DNA of 64,000 bases from JAGNRR01 sp965230665 (GTDB taxonomy: Bacteria > Bacteroidota > Bacteroidia > Chitinophagales > Chitinophagaceae), in the NCBI GenBank assembly GCA_965230665.1, contig CBDDLM010000004.1:310001-374000 (forward strand), in the 5' to 3' direction. Numbering within the stretch: position 1 is the first letter of the stretch; each line of letters opens with the position of its first letter. The notes under the pieces are model-generated. The model ran no database searches. It worked only from the letters and a program-made list of their open reading frames with translations, and was not told the origin of the DNA. The translations under genes and the position numbers were made by a program. This document shows positions 36,187 to 45,302 of this stretch, piece after piece.

Positions 36187-36893
36187 GCTTTCACCGTACG
36201 TTGCTCGATGCGTTTCTCGTAGTTCGTTCCTTGAAAAATATGCTTTACATAGATACCGGGCACGTGAATTTCATTTGGGTGTAACACACCTGGCTTCACC
36301 AGTTGCTCCACTTCAGCAATTGTTACCCGACCAGCCATTGCCATTAATGGATTGAAATTTCTGGCCGTATCTTTAAAGATAAGATTACCATGTTCATCCC
36401 CTTTCCATGCTTTAACAATAGCGTAATCACTCTCGAATGCACGCTCCATAAGATATTCCTTTTCTTCTCCATACATTGAAAATTTTCTAGTCTCTTTGCC
36501 TTCAGCAACTTCCGTTCCAACACCAGCAGGTGTGTATACAACAGGCATTCCATAGCCAGTAGCCATGCATCGCGTGGCAAGAGTCCCCTGTGGTACTAAT
36601 TCTACCTCTAACTCACCCGTAAGCATTTGTCTTTCAAACTCATCATTCTCTCCCACATAAGAAGAAATCATTTTCTTCACTTGCTTACCCTGAAGCATTA
36701 GCCCAATCCCGAAATCATCAACCCCGGCATTATTAGAAATACAAGTCAGACCAGTCACTCCTTTTCTTACTAAAGCGGCAATACAATTTTCAGGGATTCC
36801 GCACAAACCGAAACCTCCTAACATGAGCATCATATTATCTTTTATCCCTTTTACAGCCTCATCCGCATTGGCCACTACTTTATTCAATCCCAT
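36183..36893 (-). CDS. scoA: Succinyl-CoA:3-oxoacid CoA-transferase, subunit A
   Basis: 236 aa. Subunit A of the heteromeric CoA-transferase that moves CoA from succinyl-CoA to acetoacetate. Family marks: GGFGLCGIPENCI, ISNNAGVDDFGIGLML, SSYVGEN, ELVPQGTLA, and YTPAGVGT. The catalytic Glu lies in subunit B, which is normally encoded next to subunit A but is not found anywhere in this window: the neighbours are a small lipoprotein (21 nt upstream) and convergent aroE. Either scoB is elsewhere or gene order has been broken. It appears to be the last gene of the ftsY-rimO-ABC run. Confidence 0.93.
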   Translation of the reverse strand: MGLNKVVANADEAVKGIKDNMMLMLGGFGLCGIPENCIAALVRKGVTGLTCISNNAGVDDFGIGLMLQGKQVKKMISSYVGENDEFERQMLTGELEVELVPQGTLATRCMATGYGMPVVYTPAGVGTEVAEGKETRKFSMYGEEKEYLMERAFESDYAIVKAWKGDEHGNLIFKDTARNFNPLMAMAGRVTIAEVEQLVKPGVLHPNEIHVPGIYVKHIFQGTNYEKRIEQRTVKA

Positions 36894-36914
36894 TATATTA
36901 TTTATTTTTGTTTT

Positions 36915-37268
36915 TTAATTATCAACCGAAAACTCAAAACGACTTCCTTTAGCCTTTATCGTAAATCCATTTGCAAGATCCCCATGATAGAATTGACCAT
37001 GACTATGTTTTTTTATGAGCTGCTTAGTTTTCGCATTGGTAAACTTGACTTCCCACTGCCCGTCTTCTAGTGTAATATCTGTAAACTTCCGAAGTGTATC
37101 CATCGACCCATTAGCCTCTACACGATATACGGTCTCAATATTGTTTGTCTTAATTTCTACCTCAATTGGATAATCATTCTGATTCTCAATGTAAACTTTC
37201 GTGTACTTATTTAAATCACAAGAGGATAAAAACAGGATACAGAAAAGAAATGCAATAGTCGACTTCAT
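36915..37268 (-). CDS. Small lipoprotein of unknown function
   Basis: 117 aa with a short signal peptide and lipobox (LSSC, Cys at about 17). The mature part is a predicted beta-rich domain (TKVYIENQNDYPIEVEI...). No acidic residues beyond Asp follow the Cys, so surface or inner-face location is open. Its start overlaps the stop of the ABC ATPase gene by one base (TAATG), so it is translationally coupled to it; a functional link to the transporter is possible. Confidence 0.7.
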   Translation of the reverse strand: MKSTIAFLFCILFLSSCDLNKYTKVYIENQNDYPIEVEIKTNNIETVYRVEANGSMDTLRKFTDITLEDGQWEVKFTNAKTKQLIKKHSHGQFYHGDLANGFTIKAKGSRFEFSVDN

Positions 37269-38026
37269 TATAATTCTCTTAGTTCTTTACCCGTTAAAGA
37301 TAAAAACACATCTTCCAAATTGGCAGGCTTTACTTTTTTATTTTTCTCAAAACCACTTGCTACTAATTCATCAATAAACTGATCGGGTGTATTAATCTTA
37401 AGAATCTTACCAGTATCTATAATTGCAATTCGATCACAAAGCTCTTCGGCTTCGTCCATATAGTGGGTCGTCAAAACTATTGTAGTACCTCGGTTTTTTA
37501 TTTCCAAGATTAAATCCCACAAATTCCTACGAGCTTGAGGGTCCAAGCCCGTCGTTGGCTCGTCCAGAAAAACAATCTTCGGTTGGTTAATTAATGTGGT
37601 AGCAATGGAAAAGCGCTGTTTCTGACCGCCAGACAATTGTTTATACTTGTTCTTAGCCTTTTCTTCAAGATTTACTGAAGCTAACACCTCAAGAGGATCT
37701 ACTTTAATATTATATAAGCCAGCAAACAAATCTACTAGCTCTCGTAAATTTAAATTCGGATAATATCCAGCACTTTGTAATTGTACACCTATGATGTTTT
37801 TAATCGAACCAGCATCTCGATCAATATTAAAACCATCTACAATAACCTCACCACTCGTTTTCTCTCGAAGCGTTTCAATAATTTCTAATGTAGTTGTTTT
37901 ACCAGCACCGTTTGGACCTAGCAACCCAAATATTTCACCCCGCATAACATCAAACGAGATATCATGAACTGCGACAAAGTCATCATATTTTTTTACCAGA
38001 TTCCGTACTTGTATAATTGTTTCCAT
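37268..38026 (-). CDS. ABC transporter ATP-binding protein
   Basis: 252 aa. Walker A GPNGAGKTTT, Q-loop near GVQLQSAGYYP, ABC signature LSGGQKQR, Walker B IVFLDEPTTGLDP and the H-loop LTTHYMDEAE are all present. The sequence resembles the CcmA/DrrA/NatA type that pairs with ABC-2 permeases for export of drugs, ions or polysaccharide. No permease gene is adjacent; the partner must be encoded elsewhere. It follows rimO by 3 nt. Confidence 0.9.
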   Translation of the reverse strand: METIIQVRNLVKKYDDFVAVHDISFDVMRGEIFGLLGPNGAGKTTTLEIIETLREKTSGEVIVDGFNIDRDAGSIKNIIGVQLQSAGYYPNLNLRELVDLFAGLYNIKVDPLEVLASVNLEEKAKNKYKQLSGGQKQRFSIATTLINQPKIVFLDEPTTGLDPQARRNLWDLILEIKNRGTTIVLTTHYMDEAEELCDRIAIIDTGKILKINTPDQFIDELVASGFEKNKKVKPANLEDVFLSLTGKELREL

Positions 38027-38029
38027 TAT

Positions 38030-39337
38030 CTAAACTTCTTTACCCTCTAAATCATAGTCATAAGCTTTATTAATCTTCACCATTACAAAATCTCCAGGTT
38101 CTAAATCACGCTTAGTATTTACAATTACTTCATTATCTACTTCTACACTATCAAATTCTGTACGACCTATATAACGACCAGCTTCCTTTCTATCAATAAT
38201 CACACGTACAGTTTCCCCAACTTTTTCCTCATTCTTTTCTAACGATATCTCTTGTTGAAAAGCCATAACATCTTGCGCTCTTCTTTCTTTCTCTTCTTGG
38301 GGTATTGTATCTTCTAAATCATAAGCTCCTGTATTCTCCTCATGCGAGTATGTAAAAACTCCTACTCTATCAAAACGAACTCTAGCTAAGAAATCCTTCA
38401 ACTGTTGAATATGCTCTAGCGTTTCACCAGGGTAACCTACGATAAAAGTAGAACGTAGGGCGATGTTTGAATTTCGTCTCTTTATCTCATCAATTAAATC
38501 ATACATTTCAGCAGAAGTAATTTGACGCTTCATACTTAGTAATAGTTCATCCGCACTGTGTTGTAAAGGCATATCCAAGTAGTTGCAGATCTTAGGTTCC
38601 TCTCGCATGACATCAATAATCTCTAACGGAAATTTATGCGGATACGCATAATGCAAACGCACCCACTCTAATCCATCTATAGCACAAAAGGCTCTTAATA
38701 ATTCCGCTAATCGTCTCTCCTTATATATATCAAGGCCATAATATGTGAGCTCTTGAGCTATAAGCATAATTTCTTTGACTCCCTTTTTTACAAGTAGTTC
38801 TACCTCTTGCACCAACTCCTCGATAGGTTTGGATACATGCTTACCCCGCATTAAAGGAATGGCACAGAAGGAACAAGTTCGATTGCAGCCCTCACTTATT
38901 TTCACATAGGCATAATGACTTGGAGTGGCTAAAAAACGTTCACCAACAAGTTCTTCTTTATAATCGGCCTCAAAGGCCTTTAGAATATTAGGCAGCTCCA
39001 TAGTACCAAACCATGCATCTACTTCTGGAATTTCTTCTGCTAGATCGCCCATATATCGTTCACTCAAGCAGCCTGTTACCAGTACTTTATCCAAATGACC
39101 TTCTTTTTTCCACTCTAGATGTTCAAGTATGGTATTAATGCTTTCTTCCTTCGCTTTATCAATAAAACCACAGGTATTAATAATTGATATATTATAGTCA
39201 AGTGCTTCACTTTCGTGTTGCACTTCAATATCATTTGCGTCAAGCTGTGCTGATAAAACTTCGCTATCCACCATATTCTTACTACAACCAAGTGTTGTAA
39301 TATTGACTTTGTCTTTAGTAAACTTTCTCGTTTTCAT
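38030..39337 (-). CDS. rimO: Ribosomal protein S12 methylthiotransferase RimO
   Basis: 435 aa. Adds a methylthio group to Asp of ribosomal protein S12. Two Fe-S clusters can be located: N-terminal UPF0004 domain cysteines C18 (LGCSKN), C56 (INTCGF) and C90 (VTGCLSERY), and the radical SAM triad C151-xxx-C155-xx-C158 in CNRTCSFC. A C-terminal TRAM domain spans about the last 65 residues. The LGCSKNMVDSE motif is RimO-type rather than MiaB-type. Start ATG 39337 lies 2 nt after the ftsY stop. Confidence 0.94.
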   Translation of the reverse strand: MKTRKFTKDKVNITTLGCSKNMVDSEVLSAQLDANDIEVQHESEALDYNISIINTCGFIDKAKEESINTILEHLEWKKEGHLDKVLVTGCLSERYMGDLAEEIPEVDAWFGTMELPNILKAFEADYKEELVGERFLATPSHYAYVKISEGCNRTCSFCAIPLMRGKHVSKPIEELVQEVELLVKKGVKEIMLIAQELTYYGLDIYKERRLAELLRAFCAIDGLEWVRLHYAYPHKFPLEIIDVMREEPKICNYLDMPLQHSADELLLSMKRQITSAEMYDLIDEIKRRNSNIALRSTFIVGYPGETLEHIQQLKDFLARVRFDRVGVFTYSHEENTGAYDLEDTIPQEEKERRAQDVMAFQQEISLEKNEEKVGETVRVIIDRKEAGRYIGRTEFDSVEVDNEVIVNTKRDLEPGDFVMVKINKAYDYDLEGKEV

Positions 39338-39339
39338 TA

Positions 39340-40317
39340 TTAATTATTCAGAGAGAATATAGAATCTACAAATTCATGCTTATTGAAGACTTGCAAATCT
39401 TCCATCTGTTCACCCACTCCGATATATTTCACTGGAATATTAAATTGGTGAGCAATAGCCAATACGACACCACCTTTTGCTGTACCATCTAGTTTCGTAA
39501 TTGCTAAAGATTTTACATCAGTGGCAGCTGTAAATTGTTTAGCCTGCTCCAGCGCATTCTGTCCCGTACTACCATCCAAGACCAATAATACATCGTGCGG
39601 CGCATCGGGTATTGTTTTTTGAATAACTCGTTTAATCTTATTCAACTCATCCATGAGATGCGTTTTATTATGTAAACGACCAGCTGTATCGATTATAATA
39701 ACGTCAGCTCCTTTGGCCACTCCGCTTTTCACAGTGTCAAATGCAACAGAAGCAGGATCTGCATCCATCCCTTTTTCAACAATATCAACCGCTACCCGTT
39801 GGCTCCAAATTTTGAGTTGCTCAACCGCCGCTGCTCTAAATGTATCTGCAGCGCCTAGCACTACCTTTTTCCCAGATTTTTTAAAATTGTAAGCTAATTT
39901 CCCAATGGTTGTTGTCTTCCCTACACCATTTACACCTACAACTAAAACTACATAGGGCTTTTTATCTGCAGGCAAATCAAAGTTCTGATACTCCTGTGAG
40001 GGAGCATCAGTAAGAATATTCATCATTTCCTCTTGTAGCAGTCGATTCAACTCTGACGTACCCAAATATTTATCTTCTGCTACCCGTGCTTCAATTCGAT
40101 CAATAATTTCAACCGTTGTTTTTACTCCTACATCTGCCGTTATTAGCGCTTCTTCAAGTGCATCTAGGACTTCTTCATCAACCTTGCTTTTTCCAGCAAT
40201 TGCTTTTGACAAGTTACTAAAAAAACCTTTTTTTGTTTTTTCTAACCCAGCATCCAATGTTTCCTTGGCCTCTTCCTGCTGTTTATTACGCTTAAAAATT
40301 TTATCGAAAATCCCCAT
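39340..40317 (-). CDS. ftsY: Signal recognition particle receptor FtsY
   Basis: 325 aa. Docks SRP-ribosome complexes to the membrane. N domain at about 30-110, then the SRP-type GTPase: GVNGVGKTTTIGKLA (P-loop), DTFRAAAVEQL (I-box), DTAGR (G3) and TKLDG (G4). The acidic N-terminal A domain is very short, as is common in Bacteroidota. The start is ATG 40317; the longer frame starts at a TTG (40329) that lies inside the -7 element. Confidence 0.94.
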   Translation of the reverse strand: MGIFDKIFKRNKQQEEAKETLDAGLEKTKKGFFSNLSKAIAGKSKVDEEVLDALEEALITADVGVKTTVEIIDRIEARVAEDKYLGTSELNRLLQEEMMNILTDAPSQEYQNFDLPADKKPYVVLVVGVNGVGKTTTIGKLAYNFKKSGKKVVLGAADTFRAAAVEQLKIWSQRVAVDIVEKGMDADPASVAFDTVKSGVAKGADVIIIDTAGRLHNKTHLMDELNKIKRVIQKTIPDAPHDVLLVLDGSTGQNALEQAKQFTAATDVKSLAITKLDGTAKGGVVLAIAHQFNIPVKYIGVGEQMEDLQVFNKHEFVDSIFSLNN

Positions 40318-40326
40318 AATAGGCTG

Positions 40327-40334
40327 CAAAAGTA
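40327..40334 (-). promoter_or_regulatory. -7 promoter element of the ftsY-rimO run
   Basis: Minus-strand TACTTTTG with TTG 17 nt upstream; only 9 nt to the ATG, so a leader of about 5 nt. It lies in the 29 bp between pyrB and ftsY. Confidence 0.65.
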
Positions 40335-40346
40335 AGCATTTGAGTG

Positions 40347-41303
40347 CTAAGCAACCGCGTCCGTTATTGTCTTATTCTTCTGAGCTAATAAAAACAGTAC
40401 AGCCATACGAACTGCCACACCATTTTGTACCTGATCTAGAATAATAGAATGGTGACTATCGGCAGCATCTGAACTCAATTCAACCCCGCGATTAATGGGC
40501 CCTGGATGCATCAATGTTATTTCTTTTTTAAGACTATCCAATAGCTTTTTATCAATTCCGAATTGCAATGCATACTCTCTCAATGAAGAGAAAAGTGGCA
40601 TATTTTGACGTTCCAACTGAATCCGCAAGACATTCGCAATATCACACCATTCCAGCGCTTCCTGAACATTATAAGACACCTCGACTCCTAAACTATCAAT
40701 GTATTTTGGAATTAAAGTTGGTGGGCCGCATACGGTAACATGTGCTCCCAGTTTTTTCAAGCAAAAAATATTGGATAATGCTACTCTTGAATGTGCGATA
40801 TCTCCAATAATAGCAACCTTTTTCCCTTTAAGGTTTTTATGCTGTTCTCTCATTGAGAAAGCATCAAGCAATGCTTGTGTAGGATGCTCATTAGTCCCGT
40901 CACCAGCATTTACGATGGCTGCATCTATATGATTTGACAAAAAATGGGGTGCTCCACTAGCTGAGTGACGCATTACCACCATGTCGACCTTCATACTTAA
41001 TATATTCTGTACGGTATCAATCAAAGTCTCCCCCTTCTTGAGTGAAGAAGATGACGCCGCAAAATTCACCACATCGGCGCCCAAACGTTTCTCCGCAAGC
41101 TCAAAGGATATCTTTGTTCGTGTAGAGTTTTCATAGAATAAATTTACAATTGTCGTATCCCGAAGTGTAGGTACTTTTTTAATAGGCCGTTGCAATACAT
41201 CCTTGAATCCCTGCGCGGTATCTAAAATTAACTGAATATCTTCGGCGCTTAAATGTTTTATGCCGAGTAAATCATTCGTCGATATGATTTTTCCTTTATT
41301 CAT
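40347..41303 (-). CDS. pyrB: Aspartate carbamoyltransferase catalytic chain
   Basis: 318 aa. Carbamoyl phosphate + aspartate to carbamoyl aspartate, second step of pyrimidine synthesis. Carbamoyl-phosphate loop STRTK (60-64), HPTQALLD, and the aspartate-loop region with HPGPINRGVE are visible. No regulatory PyrI gene is adjacent, so it probably works as an unregulated trimer. Start overlaps the pyrR stop region by 8 nt; pyrR-pyrB form an operon. Confidence 0.95.
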   Translation of the reverse strand: MNKGKIISTNDLLGIKHLSAEDIQLILDTAQGFKDVLQRPIKKVPTLRDTTIVNLFYENSTRTKISFELAEKRLGADVVNFAASSSSLKKGETLIDTVQNILSMKVDMVVMRHSASGAPHFLSNHIDAAIVNAGDGTNEHPTQALLDAFSMREQHKNLKGKKVAIIGDIAHSRVALSNIFCLKKLGAHVTVCGPPTLIPKYIDSLGVEVSYNVQEALEWCDIANVLRIQLERQNMPLFSSLREYALQFGIDKKLLDSLKKEITLMHPGPINRGVELSSDAADSHHSIILDQVQNGVAVRMAVLFLLAQKNKTITDAVA

Positions 41304-41826
41304 TTAATAATACAACTTCATCCTTATGATCTAATGATTTCCAGTAAACCTTTACTTTCTGAGAGTGAATACTATCAATCGTTTTTCCAACATAGTCTGG
41401 CTGAATGGGTAACTGTCTGCTAAAGCGACGATCAATTAATGTAAGTAATTCAACTTTGGCCGGTCGCCCATAATCTAATAATGCATCAAGTGCAGATCGA
41501 ATGGTTCGACCAGTGTATAATACATCATCAATTAAAACCACTTTTTTATCCGTAAGACTAAAAGGCAACTCTGTTTTTTGAGGTACGTGAAGCTGATCAC
41601 TGGACTTAAAATCATCACGATAAAACGTAATATCCAACTTGCCATATTCTAATCTTAGGCCTCGTGAGCTTTCAATGTATTCAACAATCTTATCACTTAA
41701 GTAAATACCTCTTGGCTGCATGCCAATGATACTAACGTTTTCAAAAGAAAGATGATTCTCAATAAGCTGGTGAGCCAGTCGTTCTATGACAACCTTAAAT
41801 TGTTTGCTATTGAGTAATGTTTTCAA
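41296..41826 (-). CDS. pyrR: PyrR: pyrimidine regulator / uracil phosphoribosyltransferase
   Basis: 176 aa type I phosphoribosyltransferase. PRPP loop VVLIDDVLYTGRTIRSALD and the PyrR-type IGMQPRGIYLSDKI segment are present, plus ELLTLIDRRFSRQLPI. In Bacillus PyrR binds leader RNA and causes attenuation; here the leader predicted from the promoter is only about 14 nt, too short for that, so enzyme activity (UMP salvage) or another control mode is more likely. Confidence 0.92.
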   Translation of the reverse strand: MKTLLNSKQFKVVIERLAHQLIENHLSFENVSIIGMQPRGIYLSDKIVEYIESSRGLRLEYGKLDITFYRDDFKSSDQLHVPQKTELPFSLTDKKVVLIDDVLYTGRTIRSALDALLDYGRPAKVELLTLIDRRFSRQLPIQPDYVGKTIDSIHSQKVKVYWKSLDHKDEVVLLNE

Positions 41827-41844
41827 AACCTACGTTCTGAAGAG

Positions 41845-41852
41845 CAAATGTA
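41845..41852 (-). promoter_or_regulatory. -7 promoter element of pyrR-pyrB
   Basis: Minus-strand TACATTTG with TTG 19 nt upstream; 18 nt to ATG 41826. Confidence 0.7.
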
Positions 41853-41886
41853 AATGAATTCTATGAATGTTCAAGGTAAAAATAGG

Positions 41887-42435
41887 CTAGCTTTTGGTTG
41901 AACTCCCTTTGAATTGCTCGTGCGTATTTTTGAACAAGACATTAAAAGTTGTTAATGATCCATAAGCTCTTGTTATATATTGCTGCATATGCACTTTATC
42001 TTCATCGGTTAGTACCTTATGCGAGTTAATATTTTGTTCTAATACACGCAACCTATCGCGAACCATAACGATCTTATGAAAGAAAGATTCAATTGGAATT
42101 TCTTTACTCTGCAAACCATCATCCGCTGGTTTCAGAATAAGGGTCCCACCATCCCACTTGCCTCCAAGTTCAACTCGTTCGTTTAGGTCAGCCCGTTGAT
42201 CTAAGATATTATTGATTACCATTTCTAAGTCTGCCATAGAAGCCATCTCTCCATTCGAGGCATTACCTTCATTGGCAGATAGAACTTTCAGTTCAAAACT
42301 CTTGGCAATACTTTTAGTTGTATTAGACGATTTAAACCAGATTTTATAAAATTCACTTCCTACCTCGACAATTACCCCTTTACCTAGTGCTCCATGTTCT
42401 ATTCTAGAACCTATACCTAAATTTTCTGTATCCAT
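41887..42435 (-). CDS. Conserved-looking protein of unknown function
   Basis: 182 aa, soluble, no signal peptide. The N-terminal 45 residues (IGSRIEHGALGKGVIVEVG...YKIWF) have the pattern of a small SH3/Tudor-like barrel; the C-terminal part is helical and charged, with a possible coiled coil near 125-160. I do not recognise the family. Separate from pyrR by 60 nt, which contain the pyrR promoter. Confidence 0.6.
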   Translation of the reverse strand: MDTENLGIGSRIEHGALGKGVIVEVGSEFYKIWFKSSNTTKSIAKSFELKVLSANEGNASNGEMASMADLEMVINNILDQRADLNERVELGGKWDGGTLILKPADDGLQSKEIPIESFFHKIVMVRDRLRVLEQNINSHKVLTDEDKVHMQQYITRAYGSLTTFNVLFKNTHEQFKGSSTKS

Positions 42436-42530
42436 GCATTGCTGTTTTTCGCTAACTAAAATAACACCTAATGTAAAACGAGCGCTTGCAAGAGTGAGTT
42501 ATTTTTTTTATCTTGGGAGAAATTGTCATT

Positions 42531-42998
42531 ATGATATTTAGAAGAAGCCATACGATTAACGTAAATATATCGAAAGATGAGATCCGGAAGAAGCTCATTG
42601 GAAAGCACTTTGATGTACATGGTTTAGACTTTGAAGTCATGGAAAAAGACGGCACTATGAAGGTCATCCCACATACGGAGCTCGCTGAAGAAAAAGTATA
42701 TACTTTACCAATAACACATTTACGTGTCGTTGAAAAAAATGGCAAAAATCAAATCAAGATGAAATTCAAACCTCGCCGTATCGATATTGGTGGTCCGACC
42801 ATTGCTCTTTTCTTCATCGTATTTATTATGATTGCTGGAATAACTATGTATATGAGCGGAGAGGACGATTATAAAATGGCTTCTTTTGGCATGGTAGGTT
42901 TTGGTCTGCTCATGCTTGTTTTTTTTGGACTTAGAATGAATGCCGGTTATTTTGATTATATACGCAAAATCCGATCTTGGGTAAAATCAAATACCTAA
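42531..42998 (+). CDS. Small membrane protein of unknown function
   Basis: 155 aa. A basic soluble N-terminus of about 85 residues precedes two membrane helices (about 88-108 and 115-137) and a short basic tail. The start ATG 42531 is preferred over TTG 42513, which overlaps a TATCTTG promoter-like element (42509-42515). Its stop overlaps the convergent GT-C gene by 4 nt. No family recognised. Confidence 0.6.
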   Translation: MIFRRSHTINVNISKDEIRKKLIGKHFDVHGLDFEVMEKDGTMKVIPHTELAEEKVYTLPITHLRVVEKNGKNQIKMKFKPRRIDIGGPTIALFFIVFIMIAGITMYMSGEDDYKMASFGMVGFGLLMLVFFGLRMNAGYFDYIRKIRSWVKSNT

Positions 42999-44542
42999 AA
43001 CCGCAATTTGTATAAGCTGGATGTTGATACACTCGATGTAAAAACCAAGTGGAATACTTTTTTAAACGGTTCATCGACATCTGAAAAACGTCCTCCTTCT
43101 TGTGGAAAGTGGTAGTAATACTGGATATTGTAACGTTTCATCTCACCCACAAGTTCCTCTAAAGAATAATCACCATGCTCAATCGTATAATTATTCAGTT
43201 TAGCTAAATACGACACTACCCAAAAACTTCCTTCATCATCTATGTTAGAAACAATTCGACCTTGAATATCCCTTTCTTCTAACTCCTTTGCTAACTCGAA
43301 TAACTTCTTATTCTTACCTCCCAGATGCTGCAATTTATATAATGGATAGACCACTATGGATAAGTAAAACACGCCAAATAGAACTCGCTTTACCAAGTCA
43401 CTGAATTCTATATTCTTAATATAATCTAAACCCAATGGCAGTATTAAAAACATCAACAACCAGATATATCGTGTTTCGATATGCATGGCCAGATAACCAC
43501 TAGGCAATAAAAGAATAGCCCATAAAATTTTTCTTTGTTCGTCCAACAACTTTCTTTTCCTAAAAAGACGATAGGCAAAAACTAGAAATAGTGGGATAAA
43601 GAATAGCGTAATCTCGCTTACACTTTTAGCAGCCATTAAGCAGGTATGCCCAACTCGTAGGACCCAACGTTTGAAATGATATGTGGATGAAAAAGGTGTA
43701 GACAACTTTCCAGCACTTTGATAGGGATCTTCCCAAAAACTAGGAGCGTCTTCATAAGGTGGTGGAACGACTAAGTGGATGCTATCCTTAAAGGTTTTAC
43801 CACTATTAATATACCAACTCATATTAAGTTTACCAGCTAAACCCGTTAAGGCAAACGTGTTATACTTCTTTTGTAGTAGAACAGCCCAAGGCAGCACAAG
43901 CAAAATAGCAAACCCAATTCCAAGCGCATAGTTTCTAATCAAAATTGTTCGATTTGCTTTACTCCTTCGGTAAGCCATAAATGCAATAATGGTAAAATGC
44001 AGCACAAAGAAAACGAAGGAATATGCCTTGGCGTAATACCCAATACCCATTATAGCCGACGCGAATAAAACAAATCTTGTATTCAGGATAAAATCCTTTC
44101 TTAAACATAACCGTATATAAGCTAATCCAAAAATCAACTGTAATACATCCCCGAATATTTGAAAATAGGCAAAGAAACAAATAGGTATTACAACTGTTGT
44201 TGTACCCAACATAACATGCCTCTTAGAAAACCTTAACTGCTTTAGGAGTCCCCAGAATTGAATAATTAAGATACTACCAAAAAAAATGTTTAACCCAAGC
44301 GCAGCTTTCCAAGCATTAATCCCATTTTTAATAAAAGGCACCAAGACCCATGAATTCAAAGGACTCCACAAACCGTTAATGCTTTTGAACCAATCTCCGG
44401 CAGCAACTCTACGCGCTATGGTTAAATAGGCAACAGCATCACTATCTAGCAAATATTGTAATTGGTTGTAAAAAATACAGCATAGTACAAAGTAAGCTAC
44501 AAGAGCAAGCGCAGGTACTTTATAACGAGCTAAGCTGTTCAT
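42995..44542 (-). CDS. Polytopic GT-C-like membrane protein, probable glycosyltransferase
   Basis: 515 aa with about ten membrane helices and a soluble C-terminal domain of about 110 residues. The first loop has the acidic LDSDAVAYLTIARR motif, matching the catalytic Asp position of GT-C/ArnT enzymes. Predicted to transfer a sugar on the outer face of the inner membrane. Its first 23 nt overlap the end of the BtuF-like gene, so it is the last gene of a four-gene overlapping chain. Confidence 0.68.
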   Translation of the reverse strand: MNSLARYKVPALALVAYFVLCCIFYNQLQYLLDSDAVAYLTIARRVAAGDWFKSINGLWSPLNSWVLVPFIKNGINAWKAALGLNIFFGSILIIQFWGLLKQLRFSKRHVMLGTTTVVIPICFFAYFQIFGDVLQLIFGLAYIRLCLRKDFILNTRFVLFASAIMGIGYYAKAYSFVFFVLHFTIIAFMAYRRSKANRTILIRNYALGIGFAILLVLPWAVLLQKKYNTFALTGLAGKLNMSWYINSGKTFKDSIHLVVPPPYEDAPSFWEDPYQSAGKLSTPFSSTYHFKRWVLRVGHTCLMAAKSVSEITLFFIPLFLVFAYRLFRKRKLLDEQRKILWAILLLPSGYLAMHIETRYIWLLMFLILPLGLDYIKNIEFSDLVKRVLFGVFYLSIVVYPLYKLQHLGGKNKKLFELAKELEERDIQGRIVSNIDDEGSFWVVSYLAKLNNYTIEHGDYSLEELVGEMKRYNIQYYYHFPQEGGRFSDVDEPFKKVFHLVFTSSVSTSSLYKLRF

Positions 44543-45302
44543 TTAATTTCCGAAAATAATCAAAGCTCTTCAGTAAACGACAGCCATACCAACTAAATAA
44601 TTCACCATCTACAAGTATCACTTTCGCGTTGGAAAATCTACTTTGGTACTCTATACGATGCTTTTCTTTGAAAGGAAAGGGCTCAGAAGACAAAAAGATA
44701 TAATCAGGATGAAGCTCTTGAACCTCATTCTCAGAAATCTCAGGATATCGGCTAACGCTCAAAGCATTCATGAATCCGGCTTCTGATAACATAGAATCAA
44801 TGAATGTTTCTTTACCAGCAGTCATCATCGGTTTGTTCCAAATAAAATAAAGCACTCGTTTATCTTTTATCGAATTATTGGTAGAACGGGATATAATATC
44901 CTGGATTAACCTAGTAGCATTTTCTTCTCTATTCGTCAGGGTGCCAACCGAAGAAATCATGTCATAAGACTCTTGCAGATTGTTTATATCACTTAACCAA
45001 ACTGGAAATTCTTTACGAAGTGCTTCAATTTGATCCTTGGCGTTTTCTTCTTTATTACCAAGAATTAGATCAGGTCGAAGTTGTCTGATTTTTTCAATAT
45101 TTAATTTCTTCGTTCCCCCTACTCGTTCTTTGGATTGGAACCATTGTCTTGGATGAATACAAAATTTTGTGATCCCGATCACCTCTTCTTCCAAACCTAA
45201 ATAATGCAATAATTCGGTTTGAGAAGGAACCAGAGAAATAATTCGTTTAGGTATTCCTTTTAAACTTATTTGAAACTGCGTTTGGTCTTTGTAATATGCC
45301 AA
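44520..45302 (-). CDS. BtuF/helical-backbone metal-receptor-like protein without signal peptide
   Basis: 260 aa, the fold of cobalamin or siderophore-binding periplasmic proteins: RIISLVPSQTELLHYLGL at the N-terminus, ITKFCIHP, LRPDLILGNKEEN and the C-terminal LLKSFDYF. Unlike classical binding proteins it starts directly at the domain and shows no signal peptide, so it may stay in the cytoplasm or be exported otherwise. No permease or ATPase gene is adjacent. The 5' end overlaps the upstream membrane-protein gene by 56 nt, an unusually long overlap. Confidence 0.78.
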   Translation of the reverse strand: MAYYKDQTQFQISLKGIPKRIISLVPSQTELLHYLGLEEEVIGITKFCIHPRQWFQSKERVGGTKKLNIEKIRQLRPDLILGNKEENAKDQIEALRKEFPVWLSDINNLQESYDMISSVGTLTNREENATRLIQDIISRSTNNSIKDKRVLYFIWNKPMMTAGKETFIDSMLSEAGFMNALSVSRYPEISENEVQELHPDYIFLSSEPFPFKEKHRIEYQSRFSNAKVILVDGELFSWYGCRLLKSFDYFRKLNEQLSSL

